64,000 nucleotides of DNA, from the NCBI RefSeq assembly GCF_019168305.1, contig NZ_JAHTBI010000015.1, positions 1 through 64,000 on the forward strand. The letters are read 5' to 3'. The DNA comes from Pseudomonas aegrilactucae. Its GTDB lineage: Bacteria; Pseudomonadota; Gammaproteobacteria; Pseudomonadales; Pseudomonadaceae. Position 1 is the stretch's first letter. Each line of letters opens with the position of its first letter. The notes beneath the pieces were generated by a model, which saw nothing but the letters and a program-made list of their open reading frames with translations, searched no databases and was not told the origin of the DNA. Position numbers and translations under genes: made by a program. Positions 50,336-58,058 of the stretch are shown piece after piece.

Positions 50336-51814
50336 ATGAAAACTCAAGCGTGGATCAAAGCGAGTACGGCAGTGATGCTGGTGTTGAGCATCGGCCTGGC
50401 CGGGTGCAGCAGCGGTGGTGGCGGCTCCAAGAGCCGTGTGAGCAGTTCGTCGCCCGATGCGGCGACTGACGGTGGGGCCACCGATGGCGGCGCTGGCGGT
50501 GGAACGGGGGGCGGCACGGGCGGTGGTACAGGTGGCGGAACCGGTGGTGGCACTGGCGGCGGTGACGGCGGGACAGGTGGTGGCACCACCTCGACGTCGG
50601 TTATCGGCCAGGTGGTCACCCAGGTCGGCACCGGCGTGTCCGGCCTCGGTACCGGGGTGTCTGGCGTGGGCGAAACGGTCAGCGGCGTGCCGGTGATCGG
50701 CAGCACCGGCGCCGGCGACCTGGTGACGGCCACCGGCACCGCAGTCACCAGCATCGGCAATGGCCTGAGCACCGGCCTGGGCCAGATTGGCACCGGCGGC
50801 AATGCCATTGGCGAAACGGTCAAGGGCGTGGGCAATGGTGTGTCCGACCTCGGCGGCGGGGTTCAATCGCTGGCGGGCAGCCAGTTGATCGAGCAGATTC
50901 CGCTGGTCAACGGTGTGGTGGACAAGGTCGGTGATGTGGTGGTGATGCTCGGCGATACCTTGAGTACGCAGAGCACGACCGGGCCCTTGGGCAACCTCAA
51001 CCAGCAGTTGAGCAATCAGGTGGTGAACGTGGTGTCGCTGGTGGAGACGGCCACCGGCAAGGTCGGTGACTCGACAGGCCTGGCTGGCCCGGTCGATTCG
51101 CTGCTGAGCAAGGTGGGCGGTGCCGTCGACGGTGTGGGTGACAAGGTCACCAGCGCCGGCAACGGCAACCCGCTGACCACGGCGGTCGGTGGCCTGGTGA
51201 GCAACGTCGGCAGCGCCGTCGGCACGGCGGGCGGGCTGGTCAACACCGGCACCGGTACTGGCAGCGGCCCCAGCGCGCCAGGTGCAGGGTTGCTGGAGAC
51301 GGCCGGTGGCGCCGTCGCCGGCCTGGGCAACGGGCTCAATGCGGGGAGCAGCAACGGCGTGCTCAGCGCGGCGGGCAATACCGTCAATACGCTGGGCCGG
51401 ACGGTTGCCTCGCTCGGCCCGGTGCTCGGCGGCAATGGGGTGGCCAGCGTGCCGGCCGGTGTACCCACCGCCGCCCTGGGCAACAGTGTCGGCACGGGGA
51501 TTACCCCGGTGGTGAGTGGCGTGGCCAGTATCACCCGGCAGGTCGGCGTGGCGACGGGTATCGGCGCTCCGGTCAACGGCCTGGTGAACACTGTCGGTGG
51601 CGCAGTCAGCAACCTCGGCGGCCAGATCGCTGCCAGTGGCAGCAACCCGGTGACCACCCAGTTGGGGGGCACGGTCACGGCGGTGGGTGGCACGGTTGCC
51701 CAGGTCGGTGGCCTGGTAACGTCGGGTAACGGGCAGGCCGCCGGCGGTGGCGTGGGCGGCCTGGTCAATGGGCTGGTCGGTGGCCTGAAAGGCGGGCTGG
51801 GGGCGAGCAAGTAA
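50336..51814 (+). CDS. Glycine-rich collagen-like repeat lipoprotein
   Basis: This 492-residue protein begins with a lipoprotein signal (SIGLAGC, cysteine near residue 24). A Gly/Thr tract (repeated TGGG units, about 48-80) follows, then about 400 residues of degenerate repeats of the type VGxxVxGLGxxV built from Gly, Val, Thr, Ser and Asn. No aromatic core, enzyme motif or haemagglutinin-type TPS domain is visible. Repeats of this kind are often labelled collagen-like, but strict G-X-Y triplets are not seen; a long beta- or rod-like surface protein fits better. The downstream FhaC-type transporter suggests it is exported. GCAAGGAG precedes the ATG. Confidence 0.8.
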   Translation: MKTQAWIKASTAVMLVLSIGLAGCSSGGGGSKSRVSSSSPDAATDGGATDGGAGGGTGGGTGGGTGGGTGGGTGGGDGGTGGGTTSTSVIGQVVTQVGTGVSGLGTGVSGVGETVSGVPVIGSTGAGDLVTATGTAVTSIGNGLSTGLGQIGTGGNAIGETVKGVGNGVSDLGGGVQSLAGSQLIEQIPLVNGVVDKVGDVVVMLGDTLSTQSTTGPLGNLNQQLSNQVVNVVSLVETATGKVGDSTGLAGPVDSLLSKVGGAVDGVGDKVTSAGNGNPLTTAVGGLVSNVGSAVGTAGGLVNTGTGTGSGPSAPGAGLLETAGGAVAGLGNGLNAGSSNGVLSAAGNTVNTLGRTVASLGPVLGGNGVASVPAGVPTAALGNSVGTGITPVVSGVASITRQVGVATGIGAPVNGLVNTVGGAVSNLGGQIAASGSNPVTTQLGGTVTAVGGTVAQVGGLVTSGNGQAAGGGVGGLVNGLVGGLKGGLGASK

Positions 51815-51866
51815 AAGGCCATCATCGATTAGACGATTTTACGGGCAGCACCTACGCTTGAGTCTG

Positions 51867-51899
51867 ACGAGGGAACCGTCCTGGTTTCCTCGTATTTTT
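51867..51899 (+). terminator. Intrinsic terminator or attenuator before the FhaC-type gene
   Basis: ACGAGGGAACC and GGTTTCCTCGT form an 11-bp stem (one G-T pair) with a GTCCT loop, directly followed by ATTTTT. It ends transcription of the repeat lipoprotein gene and lies only 20 bp before the transporter start, so any read-through transcript of the transporter would carry it in its leader. Confidence 0.8.
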
Positions 51900-51918
51900 C
51901 AGGATCATGGAGTGTCCT

Positions 51919-53589
51919 ATGCGATCGATGCTCGTCGCGTTATTGGGTCTGTCCTGGGTGACCTCGCTCCACGCCGAGCCCCTGCCGAGTTTCCTCAACA
52001 GCAACGACACCGAACGCAACCTGCCGGCTCCCAACCTGCCCGCCGACGCCTTTCGCCCCGCCACCCCACGCCTGAACGTGCCCGCCCCCGAGGCCAGCCA
52101 GCAGCAACCCTTGCTGATGAGCACCCGCGTGCAGGTGCGCCGGGTGCGCATCGAGGGGGGCACGGTGTACCCGCTGAGCGAACTGCGCGACAACTACCAG
52201 GGCCTGCTCAACCGCGAGGTGACCCTGGGCGAACTGATCGAAGCCACCCGTCGTCTTACCCAGCGCTACCAGGCGGACGGCTACCTGCTCTCGTATGCCT
52301 ACCTGCCGCCGCAGGACTTTGCCGAAGGGCGCCTGCGCGTGGTGCTGGTGGAAGGCTACATTCGCGATTTCGAATTGCAGGGCGATGTGGGCCCGGTGTC
52401 GGGCTACCTCGACAAGCTGGTGAACAAGCTCAAGGCCGAGCGCCCGCTGACGCGCAAGACCTTCGAACGCTACACCTCGCTGATGAGCCGGGTGCCGGGC
52501 CTGACCCTGCAGGCGCAGGTGCCGCCACCGGGCACCACTGACGGCGCGACGCGGCTGATCGCGCAGGCTTCACGCAAACCGTTCACCAGCACCTTGAGCC
52601 TCAGTGATGGCAACCGCGAAGACACCCAGGCGCTGATAGGGCTGAACAGCAACGCGCAGACCGGGGTGGCCGAACAACTGAGCTTCAGTGCGCTGTTCCC
52701 GCCGGGGCAGGACGACGAGCGCTACTACCGCCTCGACTACTCGCAGTACCTGGACACCGAAGGTACCCAGCTCAACCTGTCGGCGTCGCGCTATCGCAGC
52801 GACCCGGCGGCGCGGGTGCGCCTGCAGAACGGCATCGACCTGAAGCAGCACCGCGAGAACGACCGCTACTCGATCGGCCTGAGCCAGGCGCTGATTGCCT
52901 CGCCGACTGAATGGCTGAATGTGGCGGCGCGTTTCTATGCGGTGGATGACAGCACTGACTACCGCGTGGTGGGGGCACCGATCAAGGTCAGCACCCGCAC
53001 CGATGTACGCGCCTTCGCCTTCGAGGCCGACTGGAGCCAGTCAGATGCGCGGCAATTGCGCATCCTCAGTGCCGGGGTGTACCAGGGCCTGGACCGGCTG
53101 GGTGCCAGCACCGACAGTGACTACGACCTGGACTTCCTGCGCCTGCGCGTGTCGGGGGTACAGAGCGACCGATTCTTCGAGCGCTGGCAGGGCGTGGCGT
53201 CGGCAGCGCTGTACTGGACCGACGACAGTTTGCCGGACAGCGAGCGGGCGGTGTTCGGTGGGCAGAACTTCGGCCGCGGTTACCCGAGCGATCAGGCGTC
53301 GGGCGACAAGGGCTGGGGGGCGGCGTACGAGGTCAACTACAGCTTCAGGCGCGAGGGTGACTGGTTGAAGGTGGTGCAGCCTTATGCGGTGCTGGATGCG
53401 GCGCGCACCTGGTTCAACGAATTGGCGGTGCGTGACTCGCAGCTGTCGTCGGTGGCGCTGGGGGTGCGTTTTGGTGATGCGCGTTACTACAACATCTCGC
53501 TGGAGGCGGCCAAGCCGATGTCTGACATCGCGCTGGACAGCTTCAATCGGCGCCCGCGCTATACCTTGAGCTTCAGTTATCAGCTGTGA
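51919..53589 (+). CDS. ShlB/FhaC/HecB family outer-membrane transporter
   Basis: This is a two-partner secretion TpsB-type protein that exports a partner across the outer membrane. The 556 residues comprise a signal peptide (MRSMLVALLGLSWVTSLHA), a Pro-rich linker, POTRA domains (about 70-220, including VRRVRIEGGTVYPLSEL and ADGYLLSYAYLPPQDF), and a 16-strand barrel with the RGY loop motif in GGQNFGRGYPSD near residue 455. An ATG four codons earlier is also possible; the internal one gives the cleaner signal peptide and is preceded by GGAG. No TpsA with a haemagglutinin TPS domain is nearby; the repeat lipoprotein upstream is the only candidate partner. Confidence 0.9.
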   Translation: MRSMLVALLGLSWVTSLHAEPLPSFLNSNDTERNLPAPNLPADAFRPATPRLNVPAPEASQQQPLLMSTRVQVRRVRIEGGTVYPLSELRDNYQGLLNREVTLGELIEATRRLTQRYQADGYLLSYAYLPPQDFAEGRLRVVLVEGYIRDFELQGDVGPVSGYLDKLVNKLKAERPLTRKTFERYTSLMSRVPGLTLQAQVPPPGTTDGATRLIAQASRKPFTSTLSLSDGNREDTQALIGLNSNAQTGVAEQLSFSALFPPGQDDERYYRLDYSQYLDTEGTQLNLSASRYRSDPAARVRLQNGIDLKQHRENDRYSIGLSQALIASPTEWLNVAARFYAVDDSTDYRVVGAPIKVSTRTDVRAFAFEADWSQSDARQLRILSAGVYQGLDRLGASTDSDYDLDFLRLRVSGVQSDRFFERWQGVASAALYWTDDSLPDSERAVFGGQNFGRGYPSDQASGDKGWGAAYEVNYSFRREGDWLKVVQPYAVLDAARTWFNELAVRDSQLSSVALGVRFGDARYYNISLEAAKPMSDIALDSFNRRPRYTLSFSYQL

Positions 53590-53604
53590 GGCTGACGGCC
53601 CCTT

Positions 53605-53672
53605 CGCTGGCAAGCCAGCTCCCACAGGGTTTTGTGTGCAGCGCAAAACCTGTGGGAGCTGGCTTGCTAGCG
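53605..53672. repeat. REP doublet, copy 7
   Basis: This is an inverted pair between the convergent 3' ends of the transporter and receiver genes. The second arm ends GCTAGCG instead of GCCAGCG. Confidence 0.9.
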
Positions 53673-53678
53673 AAGCCG

Positions 53679-54086
53679 TCAGTTGACCAGTTGCAGGCGC
53701 GGTTTGGGAAACAGGTTGTCGAGGGTCTCGAGCAGGCGCACGTGGTAGATCGGCTTGCGAAACAGGTCCAGCACCTGCAGGCGCAGCAGGTCGCTGACGG
53801 CATCCATGTCGGCATGCCCGGAGGTGACGATCACCGGCAAGTGCTGGCGCGCGGTGTGTTCACGCAAGCGCCTGATCAGCGAAATGCCGCTCTCCTGCGG
53901 CATGTTCAGGTCGGTGATCACCAACGCGATGTCCGGGTGGCGGGTCAACTGCTGCAGGGCGAGTTCGACCGACGTTGCCGTACGGCAACAGAAGCCCTCA
54001 CCCTCCAGCAATTCGGCCAGTTCCAGCAAGGCGTCCTCTTCGTCATCCACTAGCAGCAACTGTTCGCGTGGGTGGCAGGGCGGCAT
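53679..54086 (-). CDS. Single-domain response regulator
   Basis: This 135-residue protein is a receiver domain with no output domain. It has the acidic pair in LLLVDDEEDALLEL, the phospho-aspartate in LVITDLNMPQESG near residue 62, the conserved threonine/serine in VIVTSGHADMD and the lysine in LFRKPI. It lies directly beside the Flp pilin gene and the tad genes, so it may work in a phosphorelay with the PprB-type regulator at the locus end. The cognate kinase is not in the window. Confidence 0.88.
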   Translation of the reverse strand: MPPCHPREQLLLVDDEEDALLELAELLEGEGFCCRTATSVELALQQLTRHPDIALVITDLNMPQESGISLIRRLREHTARQHLPVIVTSGHADMDAVSDLLRLQVLDLFRKPIYHVRLLETLDNLFPKPRLQLVN

Positions 54087-54128
54087 GTTTCGTTCCTGTG
54101 ACAGAGGGCCAGTGACGCGGGTTGGGGA

Positions 54129-54311
54129 TCAAGAAGTCAACGCGGTAACGACACCGCTCAGCACACCGGTGACGGCGTTGCCGACGCTATCGGACACCGT
54201 GATGATCGCCACTGCGACCATGGCCGCCACAACGGCGTATTCGATACCCGAGGCACCGTCGGTACGCTGCAGGAAACGTTTGCACTGCTTGAGAACACGG
54301 GAAAGGACCAT
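54129..54311 (-). CDS. flp: Flp family type IVb pilin
   Basis: This is the major pilin of the Tad pilus. The 60-residue precursor has a short basic leader, the prepilin cleavage site before ASGIEYA (Gly at the cut, Glu and Tyr at the usual places), and one hydrophobic helix AVVAAMVAVAIITVSDSVG. The ATG is preceded by AAGGAG. An open frame extends far upstream but lacks pilin features. It is transcribed away from the tad assembly genes. Confidence 0.92.
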   Translation of the reverse strand: MVLSRVLKQCKRFLQRTDGASGIEYAVVAAMVAVAIITVSDSVGNAVTGVLSGVVTALTS

Positions 54312-54633
54312 GGTGCAGCTCCTTGCGCCAAGGGCGCGGGTAGGGGGCCCGGAAGCGGTGATTCCCCTTTGCCACCACAGCATCGTCAAGCGCGCCTGAA
54401 CCAGCAAATGTAAGAAGGCATTAATACTTAAGTGATAGCTAAAAGCCGACGCCAATAAGCTGTTGTTTTCAGGGGGTGTCGGCTTACCGGCGCAAATAAA
54501 TCTGACGGGTAATGGCATTTTGTCCTAGCTGCGCTACCGTCCAATAGCGAAATAGTTACTTGCAAATGCAACGGTGTGGACCCGTTCTCAAACGCAACAG
54601 CGGGATGGTCGGGCAGGCAGAAGGAACGCCGAC
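54312..54633. promoter_or_regulatory. Divergent flp/tad control region
   Basis: This 322-bp, AT-rich gap holds no gene. An inverted repeat, AAGCCGAC at 54443-54450 and GTCGGCTT at 54478-54485, extends to 11 bp per arm with one mismatch. It encloses 27 bp and is the best candidate control site, perhaps for the PprB-like regulator at the end of the locus (inference). TTAATACTTAAGTGATAGCT nearby offers -10-like sequence in both directions. Confidence 0.5.
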
Positions 54634-55554
54634 ATGAGCAGTCGCATCACCATGATCCTTGCCGTGCTGTTCCTGTTCGGGGCCTTGTTGGCCGGTTACT
54701 GGGGGCTGGTGCTCAGCCGCACCGCCGATCAGCCGGCCCCCGCCGCTGCCGCGCCCGCCCCCGCGCCGGTTGGCGCCGATCCTGACAGCGGCGCCTTGCG
54801 CCAGCCTGTGCTGGTGCTGCGCCGCGATGTGGCGGCCTACACGCCGCTGACCGCCGAGGATGTCGGCGTGGAGCAGTTGCAGGTGGCGCCGGCCGGCAGC
54901 CTGCAACGCCCCGCACAGGTGCTGGGGCGCAGCAGCTGGCGTGCGCTGGCTGCCGGCACCTGGCTGGAGGAAAGCAGTTTCGAGGAGGGCGGACCGCTGG
55001 CACGCATGATCCAACCGGGTGAGCGCGCGCTGGCCGTGGCCGTGGACGAGGTGGTCGGCGCCGCCGGCCAGTTGCGCCCCGGCGACTACGTCGATGTGCT
55101 GCTGTACCTGCGTGAAGAGAATGCCAACCCGCAGGCCTCCGCCCAGGTCGCAGTGCCGGCCCTGCGCCTGCTCAGCGTCGGCGAGCAACTGGGGCTGGGC
55201 AGCGACGGCAAGCCGGTCGAGGCTGCCCTGGATGCCAAAACCGCCCAGCAACAGCGCAGCGTGATGGCGCGCACCGTGGTGCTGGCGGTGCCGCAGGCGC
55301 TGACCAGCCGTTTGCTGCTCGCGGCCCAGGCCGGCAGCCTGCGCCTGGCCGTGCGCAGTGCGCAGGAGCAGCGCCTGGCGCGCTACTGGGCCGACCCGCA
55401 AGCCGCCGCGCCTGCGCTGCAAAGCGCCAACCGCGACCTGTTCCGTTTCAGCCAGCTGGCCCTGTCGCCCGCTGGTGCAGCCCCTGTCAGTGCCGCGCCG
55501 CAGGCCGCGATGCAGATCATCCGTGGCCCGCAGGCAGCACCGCCCACCCCGTGA
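54634..55554 (+). CDS. rcpC: Tad pilus assembly protein RcpC (CpaB)
   Basis: RcpC/CpaB is a periplasmic, membrane-anchored part of the Tad secretion channel. The 306 residues comprise an N-terminal helix (MILAVLFLFGALLAGYWGLV), an Ala/Pro-rich linker, a SAF domain (LVLRRDVAAYTPLTAEDV near residue 68) and a C-terminal RcpC domain with ERALAVAVDEVVGAAGQLRPGDYVDVLL. The ATG is preceded by AAGGAACG. It is the first of eight closely packed rightward genes. Confidence 0.92.
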   Translation: MSSRITMILAVLFLFGALLAGYWGLVLSRTADQPAPAAAAPAPAPVGADPDSGALRQPVLVLRRDVAAYTPLTAEDVGVEQLQVAPAGSLQRPAQVLGRSSWRALAAGTWLEESSFEEGGPLARMIQPGERALAVAVDEVVGAAGQLRPGDYVDVLLYLREENANPQASAQVAVPALRLLSVGEQLGLGSDGKPVEAALDAKTAQQQRSVMARTVVLAVPQALTSRLLLAAQAGSLRLAVRSAQEQRLARYWADPQAAAPALQSANRDLFRFSQLALSPAGAAPVSAAPQAAMQIIRGPQAAPPTP

Positions 55555-55575
55555 TCGACGCAAGGATGCCCTTTG

Positions 55576-56868
55576 ATGAGCAGTGGTTCGCTGGTATTCA
55601 AGCGTTCATTCATGACCCTGGTGCTGGCGGGCCTGCCGGTCGCCGGTGCCTGGGCGGCGGCCTCGGGCTGCTCGGGGCTGAGCCCGGTGCCGTCGGCCAT
55701 CGAGATCGACCAGGGCCTGCAGCAGGAGATACGCCTGCCGGTGGCGATTACCCGGGTGGCGGTGGGCGACCCCAACATCGCCGATGTGCAGGCCAGTGGT
55801 GAGCGCGCCATCGTGCTCAGCGCCGTGGGGCCCGGTGCCACCAGCCTGATGCTGTGGACCGGCTGCGCGAGCGCACCGCGCCAGAGCATGATTTTCGTCA
55901 AGGGCCGGGCCACCGCCGAGATGACCGAACGCGCCCAGCCGCCCAGCCTGGACCCGTTGCTGCCGAGCCAGGTGCAGGCCGACATCCGCTTTGTCGAGGT
56001 CAGCCGCACCAAGCTCAAGGAGGCCGGCTCGCGGCTGTTCTTCAAGGGCTCCAACAATTCGCTGTTCGGTTCGCCGGGAACCGTACCGAGAACAACCGTC
56101 TCTCCCGATTACGTGCCCGGCGCTGTCGCCCGGCCGGATGGCAACGGCGTCGGCGCGTTGGTGGACGTGCGGCCGAGCATCCCGCTGATAGATAGTGCCT
56201 TCAACATCGTCTGGGGCGGTGGCAGCAGCCGTTTCCTGGCCGCCATCGACGCCCTGGAGAGCAGCGGTTTCGCCTACACCCTGGCGCGTCCCAGCCTGGT
56301 GGTGCTCAGCGGCCTGACCGCCAGCTTCCTGGCCGGTGGGCAGATCCCGATCCCGGTGCCCAGCACCGGCAGCGACACGGTGACCATCGAGTACAAGGAG
56401 TTCGGTATTCGCCTGGCGCTGTCGCCGACGGTGATCAGCCGCGACCGCATCACCCTCAAGGTGGCCCCCGAGGTCAGCGAGCTGGACTACAACAATGCGG
56501 TGAACATCGGCGGGGTGGCGGTGCCGGGCCTGACCGTGCGGCGTACCGACACCAGCGTGTCGCTGGCCGATGGCGAGAGTTTCATCATCAGTGGCCTGAT
56601 CAGCAGCCACGCACGCTCGGCGGTGGACAAGTTCCCGGGGCTGGGCGATATCCCGATCCTCGGCGCGTTCTTTCGCCAGTCGTCGGTGCAGCGCGAAGAA
56701 ACCGAGCTGCTGATGATCGTCACCCCGCACCTGGTCCAGCCCCTTGCGGCCAACGCACGGTTGCCGGAGCTGCCCGGCGAACGCCTGCGCAACTATGACC
56801 CCAGTTGGGGGCGGCTGTTCTTCCTCGAGAATGGCAACTTCGAACAGCGCAGCGGGTTGAGCCAATGA
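55576..56868 (+). CDS. rcpA: Tad secretin RcpA (CpaC)
   Basis: RcpA forms the outer-membrane secretin ring. The 430 residues comprise a signal peptide (about 1-30), an N-terminal pilus domain with IAVGDPNIADVQ-type sequence near residue 60, and a C-terminal secretin domain with VPVPSTGSDTVTIEYKEFGIRLALSPTV and the conserved VPGLTVRRTDTSVSLADGES. Late residues ETELLMIVTPHLVQP fit the barrel end. AAGGATG lies upstream. The stop overlaps the tadZ start (ATGA). Confidence 0.94.
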   Translation: MSSGSLVFKRSFMTLVLAGLPVAGAWAAASGCSGLSPVPSAIEIDQGLQQEIRLPVAITRVAVGDPNIADVQASGERAIVLSAVGPGATSLMLWTGCASAPRQSMIFVKGRATAEMTERAQPPSLDPLLPSQVQADIRFVEVSRTKLKEAGSRLFFKGSNNSLFGSPGTVPRTTVSPDYVPGAVARPDGNGVGALVDVRPSIPLIDSAFNIVWGGGSSRFLAAIDALESSGFAYTLARPSLVVLSGLTASFLAGGQIPIPVPSTGSDTVTIEYKEFGIRLALSPTVISRDRITLKVAPEVSELDYNNAVNIGGVAVPGLTVRRTDTSVSLADGESFIISGLISSHARSAVDKFPGLGDIPILGAFFRQSSVQREETELLMIVTPHLVQPLAANARLPELPGERLRNYDPSWGRLFFLENGNFEQRSGLSQ

Positions 56869-58058
56869 GCCAGAACCTGAGCCAGACCTTTCTCGCCATC
56901 ACCCGCAACGAGGGTGACCTGCAGTGGCTGCAGACCGCGCTGGCGCCGCTGGGGCAGGTGGTGGGCGCCGGCAGCGGCAGCCTCGACGAACTGCTCGCGC
57001 TGGTGGATGTGACCTTTGCCAACCTGGTGTTCGTGGGCCTGGACCGCGAGCAGGTGGTGAGCCAGTGCGCCATGATCGAAGGGGTGCTGGAAGCCAAGCC
57101 GATGCTGGCGATCGTCGCCCTGGGCGACGGTATGGACAACCAGTTGGTGCTCAACGCGATGCGTGCCGGTGCGCGCGATTTCGTCGCCTATGGCTCGCGC
57201 TCCAGCGAAGTGGCCGGGCTGGTGCGGCGGCTGAGCAAGCGCCTGCCACCGGTGACCAGCAACCCGCACCTGGGCAGCCTGACGGTACTCTACGGCACCC
57301 AGTGCGCCGCAGATGGCGCGCTGCTGACCAGCCACCTGGCGCGGGTGGTGCAGGGCAGCGGCCAGCAGACCCTGCTGCTGGACCTTGGCCTGCCGCGTGG
57401 CGACAGCCTGGCGCTGCTGGGGCTGGAGGCCTCGTTTCACTTTGGCGACGCGTTGCGCCACCTGCGCCGGCTCGATGCCACGCTGATCGGCAGTGCCTTC
57501 GCGCTCGACCCGTCGGGCTTGCGCCTGCTGGCCTACGCCGAGACGGACGAACCCCTGGAACGCACCAGCGCGGCGGAGCTGTACATGCTGCTCAGCGCCT
57601 TGCGCCAGCACTTCCAGCACATCGTGGTGAACCTGGCCGGGCAACCCGACAGCGATGCCCTGCGCACCTTCGTCAGCCACTGCGACAAGCTGATCTGGTA
57701 CACCGACCAGAACGTGTTGGATTGCCGGCGCAATCTCGAGGTGCTGACCCTGTGGCGCGAGAAGGGCATGAAGCTGGAGCATGCCAGCCTGCTGGTGGAT
57801 CGTTACCTGCGCAGTGTGGTGCCGGATTCCGATGCTCTGGGCAAGCGCTACGGCCTGCCGGTGCTGGTGGTACTGCCGTACAGCCCCGAGGTGCGGCTCA
57901 ATGCCAAGAACCAGGGCCTGTCGTTGTTCGAACTGGCCCCGCGTGAAGCCCTGACCCAGGCCATCAAGGCGCTGGGGGAGCGCCTGGCGCGGCGCTCCGA
58001 AAGCCTGCAACCGAAGGCGGGCAACTGGATGCAACGGCTGTGGGGGCACACCAAATGA
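56865..58058 (+). CDS. tadZ: Tad localisation protein TadZ (CpaE), Walker A lost
   Basis: TadZ/CpaE places the pilus machine at the cell pole. The 397-residue protein has a receiver-like N-terminal domain (about 8-120) and a ParA/MinD-like C-terminal domain (about 140-380). Where a ParA protein has the Walker A loop GKGGxGKT, this one reads YGTQCAADGALLTSHLA: the glycines and ATP-binding lysines are missing, so ATP hydrolysis is unlikely. It is coupled to rcpA and tadA by ATGA overlaps. Confidence 0.9.
   Translation: MSQNLSQTFLAITRNEGDLQWLQTALAPLGQVVGAGSGSLDELLALVDVTFANLVFVGLDREQVVSQCAMIEGVLEAKPMLAIVALGDGMDNQLVLNAMRAGARDFVAYGSRSSEVAGLVRRLSKRLPPVTSNPHLGSLTVLYGTQCAADGALLTSHLARVVQGSGQQTLLLDLGLPRGDSLALLGLEASFHFGDALRHLRRLDATLIGSAFALDPSGLRLLAYAETDEPLERTSAAELYMLLSALRQHFQHIVVNLAGQPDSDALRTFVSHCDKLIWYTDQNVLDCRRNLEVLTLWREKGMKLEHASLLVDRYLRSVVPDSDALGKRYGLPVLVVLPYSPEVRLNAKNQGLSLFELAPREALTQAIKALGERLARRSESLQPKAGNWMQRLWGHTK

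Noticed and set aside
50483..50590. Gly/Thr codon tract (GGTGGxACx units) as a possible minisatellite or origin-like repeat
   Set aside because: It lies in frame inside the lipoprotein gene, encodes the Gly/Thr tract, and has no DnaA boxes or copies elsewhere in the window.
50336..51814. True collagen triple-helix protein
   Set aside because: The repeats are Gly/Val/Thr-rich with variable period; strict G-X-Y triplets with proline are absent.
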